DNA of 41,921 nucleotides from Planctomycetota bacterium (lineage in GTDB: Bacteria; Planctomycetota; UBA1135; JAKEFM01). Of the stretch, positions 33,225 through 40,917 are shown piece by piece. The number at the start of each line of letters is the position of its first letter. Positions within the stretch are counted from its first letter, which is position 1. Position numbers and translations under genes: made by a program. The notes beneath the pieces were generated by a model. That model was not told the DNA's origin. It saw only the letters and a list, made by a program, of their open reading frames with translations, and searched no databases. The stretch is from assembly GCA_022616055.1 (NCBI GenBank), contig JAKEFM010000167.1, positions 1 through 41,921 on the forward strand. Reading direction: 5' to 3'.

Positions 33225-35780
33225 ATGGATTTCTTCCGAGGTTTCTGCGCCGCCATCGTTCTGGGGCTTGCGACGGCCTCGAGCGCCCGGGCACAGCCTC
33301 AGCGCTTCGCCGAGCTTCATCGGATGCTGCCGCGCGGGCTGGACTCACCCTGGGCCATCGCGCTCGGAGACGTGGACGGGGACGGGAATCTCGACGGGCT
33401 GATCGGAAACGCCCTGGGCGGGCCAACGGTGAACCAGAACCGGCTCCTCCTGAACGAAGGCTCAGGTGTGTTTCGCGATGCGACGGCCCAGCTGCCGGCG
33501 GGCGTCCTCAACACGAAGGCCATCGCGCAAGGGGACGTCGACGGGGACGGAGACCTCGACGCCTGGATCGGGACCTGGGGCGGATTCTGCGGCTCGTGCG
33601 GGGCGCAGGATCGCCTGTATCTGAACGACGGCTCGGGAGTGTTCAGCGACGCCACCGCCCAGCTTCCCTCGGTCTCCGACAATACGACCGCGGCGGCCCT
33701 GGGGGACGTCGATGCGGACGGGGACCTCGATGCTCTGGTCGGAAACGACGACGGGCAGCTGAACCGCCTCCATGTGAACGACGGGTCGGGGGCGTTCAGC
33801 GACGCGACTGCGCAGCTGCCAGCCTTCCCAGACGCTACCTACGCGGTCGCCCTCGGGGATGTCGACGCCGACGGGGATCTCGACGCCCTGATCGGGAATT
33901 CGGGTCTGAGCCGCCTCCTCCTAAACGACGGTTCGGGAGGATTCGCGGACGCGCCCGGCCAGATCCCGATGTTCCTCGACAACACCTCCGACGTCGCCCT
34001 GGGAGACGCGGACGGGGATGGGGACCTCGACGCCCTGCTGGGAGGGGTGCCGAATCGCCTCTATTTGAACGCCGGCTCGGGGACCTTCGCGGATGCCCCC
34101 TCGGCCCTCCCCCCTCTGACCGCCGGCACACTCGCCGTCGATCTCGGAGATGTGGACGGGGACGGGGACCTCGACGTGTGGGTCGGGACCTTCGCGCAGG
34201 ACCGTCTCTTCGTGAACGACGGAACCGGAGTCTTCAGCGACGCGACCTCCCAGCTGCCCGCGATGCTCGGCTGGACTCTGACTGTCGCGTTCGGCGACGT
34301 CGACGCGGACGGCGACCTCGACGTCCTGATCGCCAAGGCGGGCGAGAAGCGTCTGCAGCTGAACGACGGGTCCGGAGTCTTCCTCGACGCCACCTCCCGA
34401 CTCCCCTCCAGCCGCGACCGCACGGCCGGCCTCGGACTCGGGGACATCGACGGCGACGGGGATCTCGATGCCCTGACCGGGAACGGGGGGACCTCCGGGC
34501 CGGGAGACCTGGTTCGTCTCTACCTGAACGATGCCACGGGACTCTTCAACGACGCGACGATCCAGCTCCCTGCGATCCCCAGCTCCACGGCGGGCGTCGC
34601 TCTGGCGGACGTCGACGCCGACGGAGACCTCGACGCCCTGATCGGGAGCGTCGGCCAAGACCGGCTCTACCTGAACACCGGATCCGGCGTCTTCAACGAC
34701 GCGACGATCCAGCTCCCTGCGATGCCCGGCTCCACGACGGCCGTCGCCGCGGCGGACGTCGACTCCGATGGAGACCTCGACGCCTGGCTCGCGGACATCG
34801 CGCAGAACAGGCTCTATCTGAACAACGGGGCGGGCACGTACAGCAACGCTCCGGGCCAGGTCCCCGTGATCCTGGACCAGACCCTCGCGGTGGCCCTCGG
34901 GGACGTGGACGGCGACGGGGACCTCGACGCTTTGACGGGAACCACGGGGTCGCTGGGAGGCCAGAATCGGCTCTTCCTGAACAACGGCTCGGGCGTGTTC
35001 AGCAATGGAACGTCCCAGCTCCCCACGATGCTCGACCTCACCCGCGCGGTCTCGCTCGGCGACCTGGATGCGGACGGAGACCTCGACGCCCTGATCGGGA
35101 ACAGCGCCCTGGGCGCGGTACCCGGGGGACAGGACCGCCTGCTCCTCAACAACGGGTCGGGCGTGTTCACCAATGCTCCCGGCCAGCTGCCCCTCGTCTT
35201 CGACTACACCCAGGCGATCGCGATCGGGGACATGGACGACGACGGAGACCTCGACGCCGTCTTCGGGAACTCGCTCGGCCAGCAGAATCGCCTCTACTTG
35301 AACGCCGGGTCGGGCGTTCTCAGCGACGCGACCGCGCAGCTCCCCGCGCTCGCCGACGACACCTACTCGCTCGCCCTCGGAGACCTGGACGGGGACGGGG
35401 ATCTCGACGTGTGGGTCGGCAACGACGGGGAGGATCGGCTTCTCTCGAATCTGGGGCGCCAACTCGCGTGGCGAGGGATCCCGCGCGTGGGGAAGCCTCT
35501 CCTCCTGGACCTGTACGGCCCCGCTTCCGGCGGGTGGTTGCTCGCAGCCTCGCTCGGGAGTTCGAGTCTCGACCTTCCCCCCTTCGGAACGCTCCGCATT
35601 GATCCGCTGGGCCTCCTCTTCCTCGGTGCCGGTTCCTTCGACCCGCAAGGGCGAGCTTCCGTGATCCTCCCCATCCCGCAGAATGCGGCCCTCGTCGGCC
35701 TGACCCTATACTGGCAGGCTGTCGTGGGCGGTCCGTTCTCCTTCACGAACCTCGAGGGGACGACTTTCACGAACTTTTGA
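33225..35780 (+). CDS. secreted FG-GAP/VCBS repeat protein, 14 repeats
   Basis: The 851-residue protein has a signal peptide (cleavage after ARA, residue 23) and 14 repeats of about 50 residues (about 45-750). Their pattern is T.AVALGDVDGDGDLDALIGN...NRLYLNDGSGVFSDATAQLP. The DxDxDGDLD segments bind calcium in such repeats, which probably close into beta-propellers. The last 100 residues form a separate beta domain ending LPIPQNAALVGLTLYWQAVV, an ending I associate with planctomycete surface proteins. Repeats 8/9 and 9/10 share nearly identical DNA 147 bases apart, a sign of recent duplication. ATG start with GAGGTG before it. Likely cell-surface or secreted; ligand unknown. Confidence 0.9.
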   Translation: MDFFRGFCAAIVLGLATASSARAQPQRFAELHRMLPRGLDSPWAIALGDVDGDGNLDGLIGNALGGPTVNQNRLLLNEGSGVFRDATAQLPAGVLNTKAIAQGDVDGDGDLDAWIGTWGGFCGSCGAQDRLYLNDGSGVFSDATAQLPSVSDNTTAAALGDVDADGDLDALVGNDDGQLNRLHVNDGSGAFSDATAQLPAFPDATYAVALGDVDADGDLDALIGNSGLSRLLLNDGSGGFADAPGQIPMFLDNTSDVALGDADGDGDLDALLGGVPNRLYLNAGSGTFADAPSALPPLTAGTLAVDLGDVDGDGDLDVWVGTFAQDRLFVNDGTGVFSDATSQLPAMLGWTLTVAFGDVDADGDLDVLIAKAGEKRLQLNDGSGVFLDATSRLPSSRDRTAGLGLGDIDGDGDLDALTGNGGTSGPGDLVRLYLNDATGLFNDATIQLPAIPSSTAGVALADVDADGDLDALIGSVGQDRLYLNTGSGVFNDATIQLPAMPGSTTAVAAADVDSDGDLDAWLADIAQNRLYLNNGAGTYSNAPGQVPVILDQTLAVALGDVDGDGDLDALTGTTGSLGGQNRLFLNNGSGVFSNGTSQLPTMLDLTRAVSLGDLDADGDLDALIGNSALGAVPGGQDRLLLNNGSGVFTNAPGQLPLVFDYTQAIAIGDMDDDGDLDAVFGNSLGQQNRLYLNAGSGVLSDATAQLPALADDTYSLALGDLDGDGDLDVWVGNDGEDRLLSNLGRQLAWRGIPRVGKPLLLDLYGPASGGWLLAASLGSSSLDLPPFGTLRIDPLGLLFLGAGSFDPQGRASVILPIPQNAALVGLTLYWQAVVGGPFSFTNLEGTTFTNF

Positions 35781-35782
35781 TC

Positions 35783-35799
35783 GCGGCCGATCCGGCCGC
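35783..35799 (+). terminator. short GC hairpin after the FG-GAP gene
   Basis: GCGGCCG and CGGCCGC form a 7-bp stem with a 3-base loop, beginning two bases after the stop codon. No U-run follows; possible weak terminator. The remaining bases to 35951 show no gene. Confidence 0.35.
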
Positions 35800-35951
35800 C
35801 CGCGACGGATCGTCCTCGCTCCGGCCCGCTCTATGGCGACGCATGGGCTCCGCCGAACGATGGACCGGACCGCGTCGGGGCGGAAGCGTTCCAGTGGTTC
35901 ACCCGAGGGGCTCGATCCTGCCGAGGCGCGCGCCGACCCCCGTCCTCCGCG

Positions 35952-36386
35952 TCAGGCGACGAGGGAATTCCGGACCCTCAGGTCGGGGAAGCGGCTGAAG
36001 TCGTGGTCGACGCTCCAGAGCTCCCGCACGCCGTGAAGCCGACAGAGAGCGACGACGCGGGCATCGTGGGCGAGGGGGCCGGACGCCCGTCCTGAGACGA
36101 GCGCGTCGCGGAGGCGCAGCCAGTAGCCCTCCCCCTCCGCGAGGAGGACCAGGCTGGAAGATTCGAGGCACGCCTCGACCGCCTCGATCGCCTTCGCGGA
36201 GGGCGTCGGCGGAGCGTAGATGCGCGGGTGCGTCGCGATCGCCACGAACTCGTGGAGGCAGAGCCAGGAGATCGCCCATGCCGACGCGCCCTCCGACAGC
36301 TCGGGGAGGCGGCGCAGGGACGCCTCGAGCCAGTGGGAGTCCTCTCGGTGAGCGTAGACGATCAGGTTCGTGTCGCCGGCGATTAC
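35952..36386 (-). CDS. PIN-domain (VapC-like) ribonuclease toxin without a standard start codon
   Basis: Read from GTA at 36386 the frame gives VIAGDTNLIVYAHREDSHWL, with the first PIN acidic residue in GDTN, then WAISWLCLHEFVAIATHPRI (Glu in HEF), GPLAHDARVVALC (Asp in HDAR) and SVDHDFSRFP (Asp), 144 residues. This is the full PIN fold with its acidic metal site, as in VapC RNases. No ATG, GTG or TTG occurs in frame upstream of the conserved start; the first standard codon is an internal GTG that would remove the first acidic residue. GTA overlaps the antitoxin stop exactly where ATGA/GTGA would be expected. It is either a rare start or a disabled toxin. Confidence 0.78.
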   Translation of the reverse strand, partial: VIAGDTNLIVYAHREDSHWLEASLRRLPELSEGASAWAISWLCLHEFVAIATHPRIYAPPTPSAKAIEAVEACLESSSLVLLAEGEGYWLRLRDALVSGRASGPLAHDARVVALCRLHGVRELWSVDHDFSRFPDLRVRNSLVA

Positions 36387-36628
36387 GAACCGCGCCCCTC
36401 GTAGGTGCGGTCGCGGATCCGCTCCCAGGAGGCCCCGCGAAAGCCGCGTCGGAGGCCCTTGCCCCGGATCGTCACGCGCCGGAGCCGGAAGCGTCTCGGA
36501 CGGCGACGCTCCCCGAGGATCCTCCGGAGCCCCTCCGCGATCAGGGCGCGAAGGGTCGTCCTCTCCCGGGCCGCGACGGCCCGGGCCTGCACCAGGAGCG
36601 AGTCGGGAATCTCGACGGTCGTCCTCAT
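36383..36628 (-). CDS. VapB-like antitoxin
   Basis: An 81-residue protein with N-terminal MRTTVEIPDSLLVQARAVAA and RERTTLRALIAEGLRRIL, a ribbon-helix-helix type DNA-binding segment common in antitoxins. A basic linker follows (RRRPRRFRLRR), then GASWERIRDRTYEGRGS, a C-terminal tail that would wrap the PIN toxin. It precedes and overlaps the toxin gene by four bases, the usual antitoxin-first order. ATG start with no strong ribosome site. An inverted repeat just upstream (36641-36652) could be its operator. Confidence 0.87.
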   Translation of the reverse strand: MRTTVEIPDSLLVQARAVAARERTTLRALIAEGLRRILGERRRPRRFRLRRVTIRGKGLRRGFRGASWERIRDRTYEGRGS

Positions 36629-36640
36629 GTGGGAGACCCT

Positions 36641-36652
36641 ATGCCAGGGCAT
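36641..36652. promoter_or_regulatory. inverted repeat, possible antitoxin operator
   Basis: ATGCC-AG-GGCAT lies 13-24 bases upstream of the antitoxin start. Ribbon-helix-helix antitoxins commonly bind such palindromes to repress their own operon. A partial GGCAT copy follows. Only position and symmetry support this. Confidence 0.35.
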
Positions 36653-36857
36653 GGGCATGGGGAAGGGCGCGGGGACGTCCGCTCCGTCCCGTCGGTTCGT
36701 CCCGACGCAGCTTCGGCGGGGCGCTCGCCGAGGCTCCGGTCGCCGTCCGACGGGACGTGTCCCGCGCCTCGGCTGGGTCGAGCCGCCCTCCTTCCGGGAG
36801 ACCGCCACGGGCGGCCGTCCGGCGCCGGCGACCGGCCCGGTAGAATCCGCCCGCATC

Positions 36858-37337
36858 GTGCGCGAGTTCTCGGGCTCCCTCGCCGGATCGGGCCGCCGCG
36901 TCGGCGTCGTCGTCGGCCGGTTCCACGGCCAGGTCGCGAAGCGCCTGCTGGAGGGGTGCCTCGACGCCCTTAAGAAGAACGGCGTCGCCGAGGAGTCGAT
37001 CACGCTCGTCAACGTCCCGGGGGCCTTCGAGGTCCCCCTCGCCGTCCGGCGCCTCGCCGAATCGGGCGCGTGCGAGGCGATCGTCGCCCTCGGGGCGATC
37101 GTGCGGGGGGAGACCGAGCACTTCGATCTCATCGCCCGGGAGTGCGCCCACGGGTGCGCCGAGGTCGCCCGCGAGACCTATGTCCCCGTCGCCTTCGAGG
37201 TCCTCGCCTGCGAGTCGGTGGAGGACGCCCTCGCCCGGTCCGGGGGATCGAAGGGGAACCGCGGGTTCGACGCCGGCCTCGTCGCGCTGCGGATGGCGAA
37301 CCTGCTACGCGAGCTCCCGGCCCGGGGCGGCGGATGA
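36858..37337 (+). CDS. ribH: 6,7-dimethyl-8-ribityllumazine synthase
   Basis: The 159-residue protein is a complete lumazine synthase: VGVVVGRFHGQVAKRLLEGC, VNVPGAFEVPLAVRRL, ALGAIVRGETEHFDLIA with the catalytic histidine in GETEHFD, and GNRGFDAGLVALRMANLL. It condenses the pyrimidine with dihydroxybutanone phosphate in the penultimate riboflavin step and forms a 60-mer or pentamers. GTG start; a -10-like TAGAAT (36841-36846) lies so close that the mRNA may have almost no leader. The stop overlaps the nusB start (ATGA), the common ribH-nusB pairing. Confidence 0.96.
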   Translation: MREFSGSLAGSGRRVGVVVGRFHGQVAKRLLEGCLDALKKNGVAEESITLVNVPGAFEVPLAVRRLAESGACEAIVALGAIVRGETEHFDLIARECAHGCAEVARETYVPVAFEVLACESVEDALARSGGSKGNRGFDAGLVALRMANLLRELPARGGG

Positions 37338-37828
37338 CCGCGATCCTGCGGCGCCGGTCGCGGGCGCGCGAGTACGCGCTCCACGTCCTCTACATGGTCG
37401 ACGTGCGGGGGGAGGACGCCTACGGCGAGGCCACGGCCTACGTGGAGACGCAGGCCCGCGACCCGGAGATCCGCGCCTTCGCCCGCTCCCTCGTCGAGGG
37501 GGTGCGCGCCCACCGGGAGGAGATCGACGGGTGGATCCGCCGGACCGCGAAGAACTGGGACCTCGAGCGGATGGCGGTCCTCGACCGGAACGTCCTGCGC
37601 CTGGGGGTCTACGAGCTCCTCCACGCCGGGGAGGTCCCCGCGAAGGTCGCGATCAACGAGGCGATCGAGATGGCGAAGCGCTACTCGACCTCCCAGTCGG
37701 GCGCCTTCGTGAACGGGATCCTCGACCGGATCCGCATCCTCTCGGGGGAGAAGCGCGAGGGGGCGCCCGCCCCGGCCCCTCCGGACGCGGAAGGGGTCCC
37801 CGCCGACCCCGCTTCCCCTCCCCGCTAG
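37334..37828 (+). CDS. nusB: transcription antitermination factor NusB
   Basis: The 164-residue helical protein has RRRSRAREYALHVLYMVD at the N-terminus, AKNWDLERMAVLDRNVLRLG in the middle and EVPAKVAINEAIEMAKRYST followed by SGAFVNGILDRI near residue 135, all classic NusB. It binds boxA RNA with ribosomal protein S10 for rRNA antitermination. About 20 Pro/Ala-rich residues extend the C-terminus beyond the usual core. It is coupled to ribH by ATGA and followed closely by ftsY. Confidence 0.95.
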   Translation: MTAILRRRSRAREYALHVLYMVDVRGEDAYGEATAYVETQARDPEIRAFARSLVEGVRAHREEIDGWIRRTAKNWDLERMAVLDRNVLRLGVYELLHAGEVPAKVAINEAIEMAKRYSTSQSGAFVNGILDRIRILSGEKREGAPAPAPPDAEGVPADPASPPR

Positions 37829-37832
37829 GCGC

Positions 37833-38750
37833 TTGTTCAAGGCCCTCTTCGACGGCCTGAAGAGGACCCGCGAGGTCCTCGGCGAGGGGCTGCGCGCCGT
37901 CCTCTCGATCGGGCGCGACCTCGACGAGTCCTCCCTCGACCGCCTCGAGGAGGTCCTCTACACCGCCGACCTCGGAGGCGCCGCGGGCCCCCTCGTGGAG
38001 GAGGTCCGGCGCGCGTACAAGCGGCGCGAGATCCGGACGACGGGGGACGTCCTCCCGTTCCTACGCGCCGCCCTCCTGAAGCGGCTCGAGGGGTGCGGGA
38101 CGGGGATCGCGCTCGCCCCGTCGGGGCCGACCGTCCTCCTCGTCGCCGGGGTGAACGGCTCGGGGAAGACGACGACGATCGCGAAGCTCGCGCGCCACCT
38201 CGCCCGGGAGGGGAAGTCGGTGATCCTCGCCGCGGGGGACACCTTCCGGGCCGCGGCGGTCGAGCAGCTGACGATCTGGGCCGACCGCCTCGGGGTCCCG
38301 ATCGTGAAGGGGGCGCCCGGGGGCGACCCCGCCGCCGTCGCGTTCGACGCGGCGGAGGCGGCCCTCGCGCGGAAGATCGACGTCCTCATCGTCGACACGG
38401 CGGGGCGACTCCACACGCAGAAGAACCTGATGGAGGAGCTGCGCAAGATCCGCCGCATCCTCGCCGGGAAGGTCCCGGGCGCGCCGCACGAGACGCTCCT
38501 CGTCCTCGACGCCACGAACGGCCAGAACGCCATCTCCCAGAGCGAGGTCTTCCGCGAGGCGATCGCGGTGAGCGGGATCGTGCTCGCGAAGCTCGACGGG
38601 ACGGCGAAGGGGGGGGCGATCTTCGGCGTCCGCGAGAAGCTCGGCGTCCCCGTCCGGTTCGTCGGCCTCGGGGAGGGGATCGACGACCTCGAGCGCTTCG
38701 ACCCGGCCTCCTTCGTCGACGCCATCCTCGAGCCCGCCGCGAAGGGATGA
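37833..38750 (+). CDS. ftsY: signal recognition particle receptor FtsY
   Basis: The 305-residue NG-domain GTPase shows GVNGSGKTTTIAKLARHLA (P-loop, about 106-124), GDTFRAAAVEQL, DVLIVDTAGRLHTQKNLMEE, LDATNGQNA and LAKLDGTAKGGAIFGV, ending GLGEGIDDLERFDPASF. It docks SRP-ribosome complexes at the membrane for co-translational insertion. It lacks a long acidic A domain, as in many bacteria. TTG start four bases after the nusB stop. Its stop overlaps the next gene start (ATGA). Confidence 0.96.
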   Translation: MFKALFDGLKRTREVLGEGLRAVLSIGRDLDESSLDRLEEVLYTADLGGAAGPLVEEVRRAYKRREIRTTGDVLPFLRAALLKRLEGCGTGIALAPSGPTVLLVAGVNGSGKTTTIAKLARHLAREGKSVILAAGDTFRAAAVEQLTIWADRLGVPIVKGAPGGDPAAVAFDAAEAALARKIDVLIVDTAGRLHTQKNLMEELRKIRRILAGKVPGAPHETLLVLDATNGQNAISQSEVFREAIAVSGIVLAKLDGTAKGGAIFGVREKLGVPVRFVGLGEGIDDLERFDPASFVDAILEPAAKG

Positions 38751-40594
38751 ACTCCGACCGCGCCCCGCTCGCCGGCGCGACCGCGGGCGCCGCCGTCGCG
38801 GGGACGGCGCTCTACTTCCTCCCGAGCCTCCCGCGCTTCGCGGAGGCGAAGGCGGGACTCGCCACGCTCCTCCTCGTCGCCTTCCTCGCCCTCTTCGCCG
38901 TCCTCCCGGCCCTCCTCCGAGGCGAGTCGCTCGCGATCCCCTTCCGAGGACCGATCCTCGCCCTCCTCGCCGCGATGGGCCTGAGCCTCTTCGTCGCGAA
39001 GGACCTCCACGCGGGGATCCGGACGATCCTCGCCCTCGGGGGAGGAGCGCTCTTCGCGGGCGTCCTGGCGAGGGAACGGGAAGGCGAGGGGACCTTCCTC
39101 GCCGTCGCCGTCGCCTCGGGGCTGGCGGTCGCGGCCTACGGTCTCCTCCAGCGCGCCGGGATCGACCACCCCGCGGTCCTCCGCGTCTACGAGAGCGGGC
39201 GCTACCCGGTCTCGACGTTCGGGAACACGAACGCCGCGACGGAGTTCGTCGCCCCCTGCGTCGCGCTCTCGCTGGCGGCGCTGCTTCGAGGCGGGATCTC
39301 CCGGATCCTCGCCGCCGCGACCCTGGCGGTCGGCTCGGTCTACTGCGGCGCGGCGGGGACGAGGGCCGCGGCGATCGCGCTCCTCGCGGCCGCCGCCTTC
39401 CTGACGCTCCGCGAACGTTTCGCCCGGTCCCTCGGGCTGGGGGCCGCGACGCTCGCCGGCTGGGCGTTGGGCTTCCTCCTCCTCCGCCCCCAGGCGCCGA
39501 CCGAGGCGGGGAACGACCCCGGGGCCGGGGGGGGCGGTGGCGCCCCCGAGTCCTTCGAGGTGCGCGCGCGCATCTACGCCTCGACCCTCCGGATGTTCAC
39601 CGACCACCCCGCCCTGGGGATCGGCGCGGGGAACTTCCCCGTCGCCTTTCCCCCCTACCGGGACCCCGAGGAGGCCCGCCTCTCCTCCCACGGATTCGCG
39701 GTGGAGTCCTCGCTCGAGTCGGCGCACAACGACCCGCTCGAGATCGCGGCGGAGACGGGAGTCCCGGGGCTCCTCGCCCTCCTCGGCCTCCTCCTCTCCG
39801 TCGGGCGGGCGTGCTTCCGTTCTCCCGGACCCGCCGCGGCCGGGATCGTCGCGATCGCCGCGAACTCCCTCTTCCGCTCGCCGATCCTCGCGAATCCCCC
39901 GACCCTGCTCCTCCTCTTCGCGCTCCTCGGTCTCGTCGGACCGGCCCGCGCTCCCTCCGTCTCGCCTCGCGCGGGCCGGATCGGCGCGGTCCTCCTCCTC
40001 CCGGTCCTCTGGCTCGCCGCAGCCGAGGGGAAGCGGGGCCTGTCGGCCGAGCGTCACCTGGCCCGCTACTTCGTCTCGGAGCAGAGGGACCGGAGCGCGC
40101 TCGAGGATGCCGCGCGCATCGACCCCACGGACCCCTTCCTCCAGGCCACCCTCGGCCGCGACTGGCTCGAGCATCCCCCCTTCGAATTCGGCCGGGCGCG
40201 GGCGCACCTCGAGCGCGCCCTCGCGGTCCGTCCGGACGAGCCGGCCTGGCGACTCAACCTCGGGATCGCGCTCGTCGGCCTCGGTCTCGACGGCGAGGCG
40301 GCGGGCGAGTTCGAGCGCGTGCGAAGCCTCTCCCCCCTCGACCCACGTGGGTCGCTCTACCTCGGGAAGATCGCCTACCGGAAGGGGGACGACGAGGCGG
40401 CGATCCGGCTCCTCCGCGAGGCGAGGGGCCTTCGACCGGAGGCGGAGTTCCTCCTCCAAGCGGCGCGCGAACTCGCCGAGCGCGGAGACCGCGCCCGCGC
40501 CGGGAGGTACCTCCGCGCCCATCTCGAGGACGTCCCGCAGGACCGCCGGCGACTCGAGGCCGATCCGGTGCTCGGCCCGCTCCTGCGGGGATAG
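38747..40594 (+). CDS. Wzy/O-antigen ligase-type membrane protein with C-terminal TPR repeats
   Basis: The 615-residue protein has about ten to twelve membrane helices (to about residue 430) and a periplasmic loop with the Wzy_C pattern SSLESAHNDPLEIAAETGVPG (given in part; about 320-340). A soluble C-terminal part (about 445-615) has TPR-like helix pairs (LERALAVRPDEPAWRLNLG, GSLYLGKIAYRKGDDEAA, REARGLRPEAEFLLQAA). Members polymerise or ligate glycans to lipid carriers, or glycosylate proteins. Which one cannot be said, because no glycan cluster adjoins. ATG overlaps the ftsY stop. Ends convergently with the Imm17-like gene across a hairpin. Confidence 0.87.
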   Translation: MNSDRAPLAGATAGAAVAGTALYFLPSLPRFAEAKAGLATLLLVAFLALFAVLPALLRGESLAIPFRGPILALLAAMGLSLFVAKDLHAGIRTILALGGGALFAGVLAREREGEGTFLAVAVASGLAVAAYGLLQRAGIDHPAVLRVYESGRYPVSTFGNTNAATEFVAPCVALSLAALLRGGISRILAAATLAVGSVYCGAAGTRAAAIALLAAAAFLTLRERFARSLGLGAATLAGWALGFLLLRPQAPTEAGNDPGAGGGGGAPESFEVRARIYASTLRMFTDHPALGIGAGNFPVAFPPYRDPEEARLSSHGFAVESSLESAHNDPLEIAAETGVPGLLALLGLLLSVGRACFRSPGPAAAGIVAIAANSLFRSPILANPPTLLLLFALLGLVGPARAPSVSPRAGRIGAVLLLPVLWLAAAEGKRGLSAERHLARYFVSEQRDRSALEDAARIDPTDPFLQATLGRDWLEHPPFEFGRARAHLERALAVRPDEPAWRLNLGIALVGLGLDGEAAGEFERVRSLSPLDPRGSLYLGKIAYRKGDDEAAIRLLREARGLRPEAEFLLQAARELAERGDRARAGRYLRAHLEDVPQDRRRLEADPVLGPLLRG

Positions 40595-40609
40595 CGGCGG
40601 GTTCCCCGC

Positions 40610-40652
40610 GAGAGACGGTTCTCTCTCCCGGCGGATCGCCCGGCCGATCCGC
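40610..40652. terminator. tandem hairpins between convergent genes, likely bidirectional terminator
   Basis: Two stems lie side by side: GAGAGA/TCTCTC with a CGGT loop (40610-40625), and an 8-bp stem GCGGATCG/CGATCCGC with a 6-base loop (40631-40652). They sit between the Wzy/TPR stop and the stop of the minus-strand Imm17-like gene. No U-run, but the symmetry allows use from both sides. Confidence 0.5.
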
Positions 40653-40710
40653 GGCGCCGGAAGTCCGTCCGCGGGATCGAGGTCGCCGAGCTCGGCCGCG
40701 CCACCCCCCG

Positions 40711-40917
40711 CTACCTCCCTTCGCCGAGGATCCCCATCGCCATGAGCGCGCCCAACACGACGAGGCCGCTTCCGAGGAAACCGTAGACCAGTCGCGCCCC
40801 CCTTCTCCCGAGAAGGATGACGAAGAGCCTCGCCTTGTGGTTGTTCATGAACCAATCCCAGTCGAACGCAGCCCCACAGATCGCGAACGCCCCGCAACCC
40901 GCGAACACCCATCCCAT
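40711..40917 (-). CDS. Imm17-like small membrane immunity protein
   Basis: A 68-residue protein with two membrane helices. It reads MGWVFAGCGAFAICGAAFDW, then DWFMNNHKARLFVILLGRRG and ARLVYGFLGSGLVVLGALM. The order 'G.FAI.GA.F.WDWF...KAR.FV...GR.GAR..Y..LG' is what I know as the immunity 17 family, found beside polymorphic toxins. Strong ribosome site AGGAGGT before the ATG, so it is a real gene despite its size. No toxin gene adjoins within the window. Without a toxin it may be a lone immunity gene or have another membrane role. Confidence 0.8.
   Translation of the reverse strand: MGWVFAGCGAFAICGAAFDWDWFMNNHKARLFVILLGRRGARLVYGFLGSGLVVLGALMAMGILGEGR

Noticed and set aside
33225..35780. CRISPR or satellite array, because of the regular repeats
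   Set aside because: The repeats are in-frame coding units of about 150 bases with a calcium-binding protein motif, not short identical repeats with unique spacers.
36858..37337. Lumazine synthase as part of a protein-shell system together with the BMC operon
   Set aside because: It sits in a normal ribH-nusB-ftsY operon 23 kb away from the shell genes and has ordinary riboflavin-pathway motifs.
40341..40352. Perfect palindrome ACCCACGTGGGT as a binding site
   Set aside because: It lies inside the Wzy/TPR coding region and encodes normal residues; chance is sufficient.
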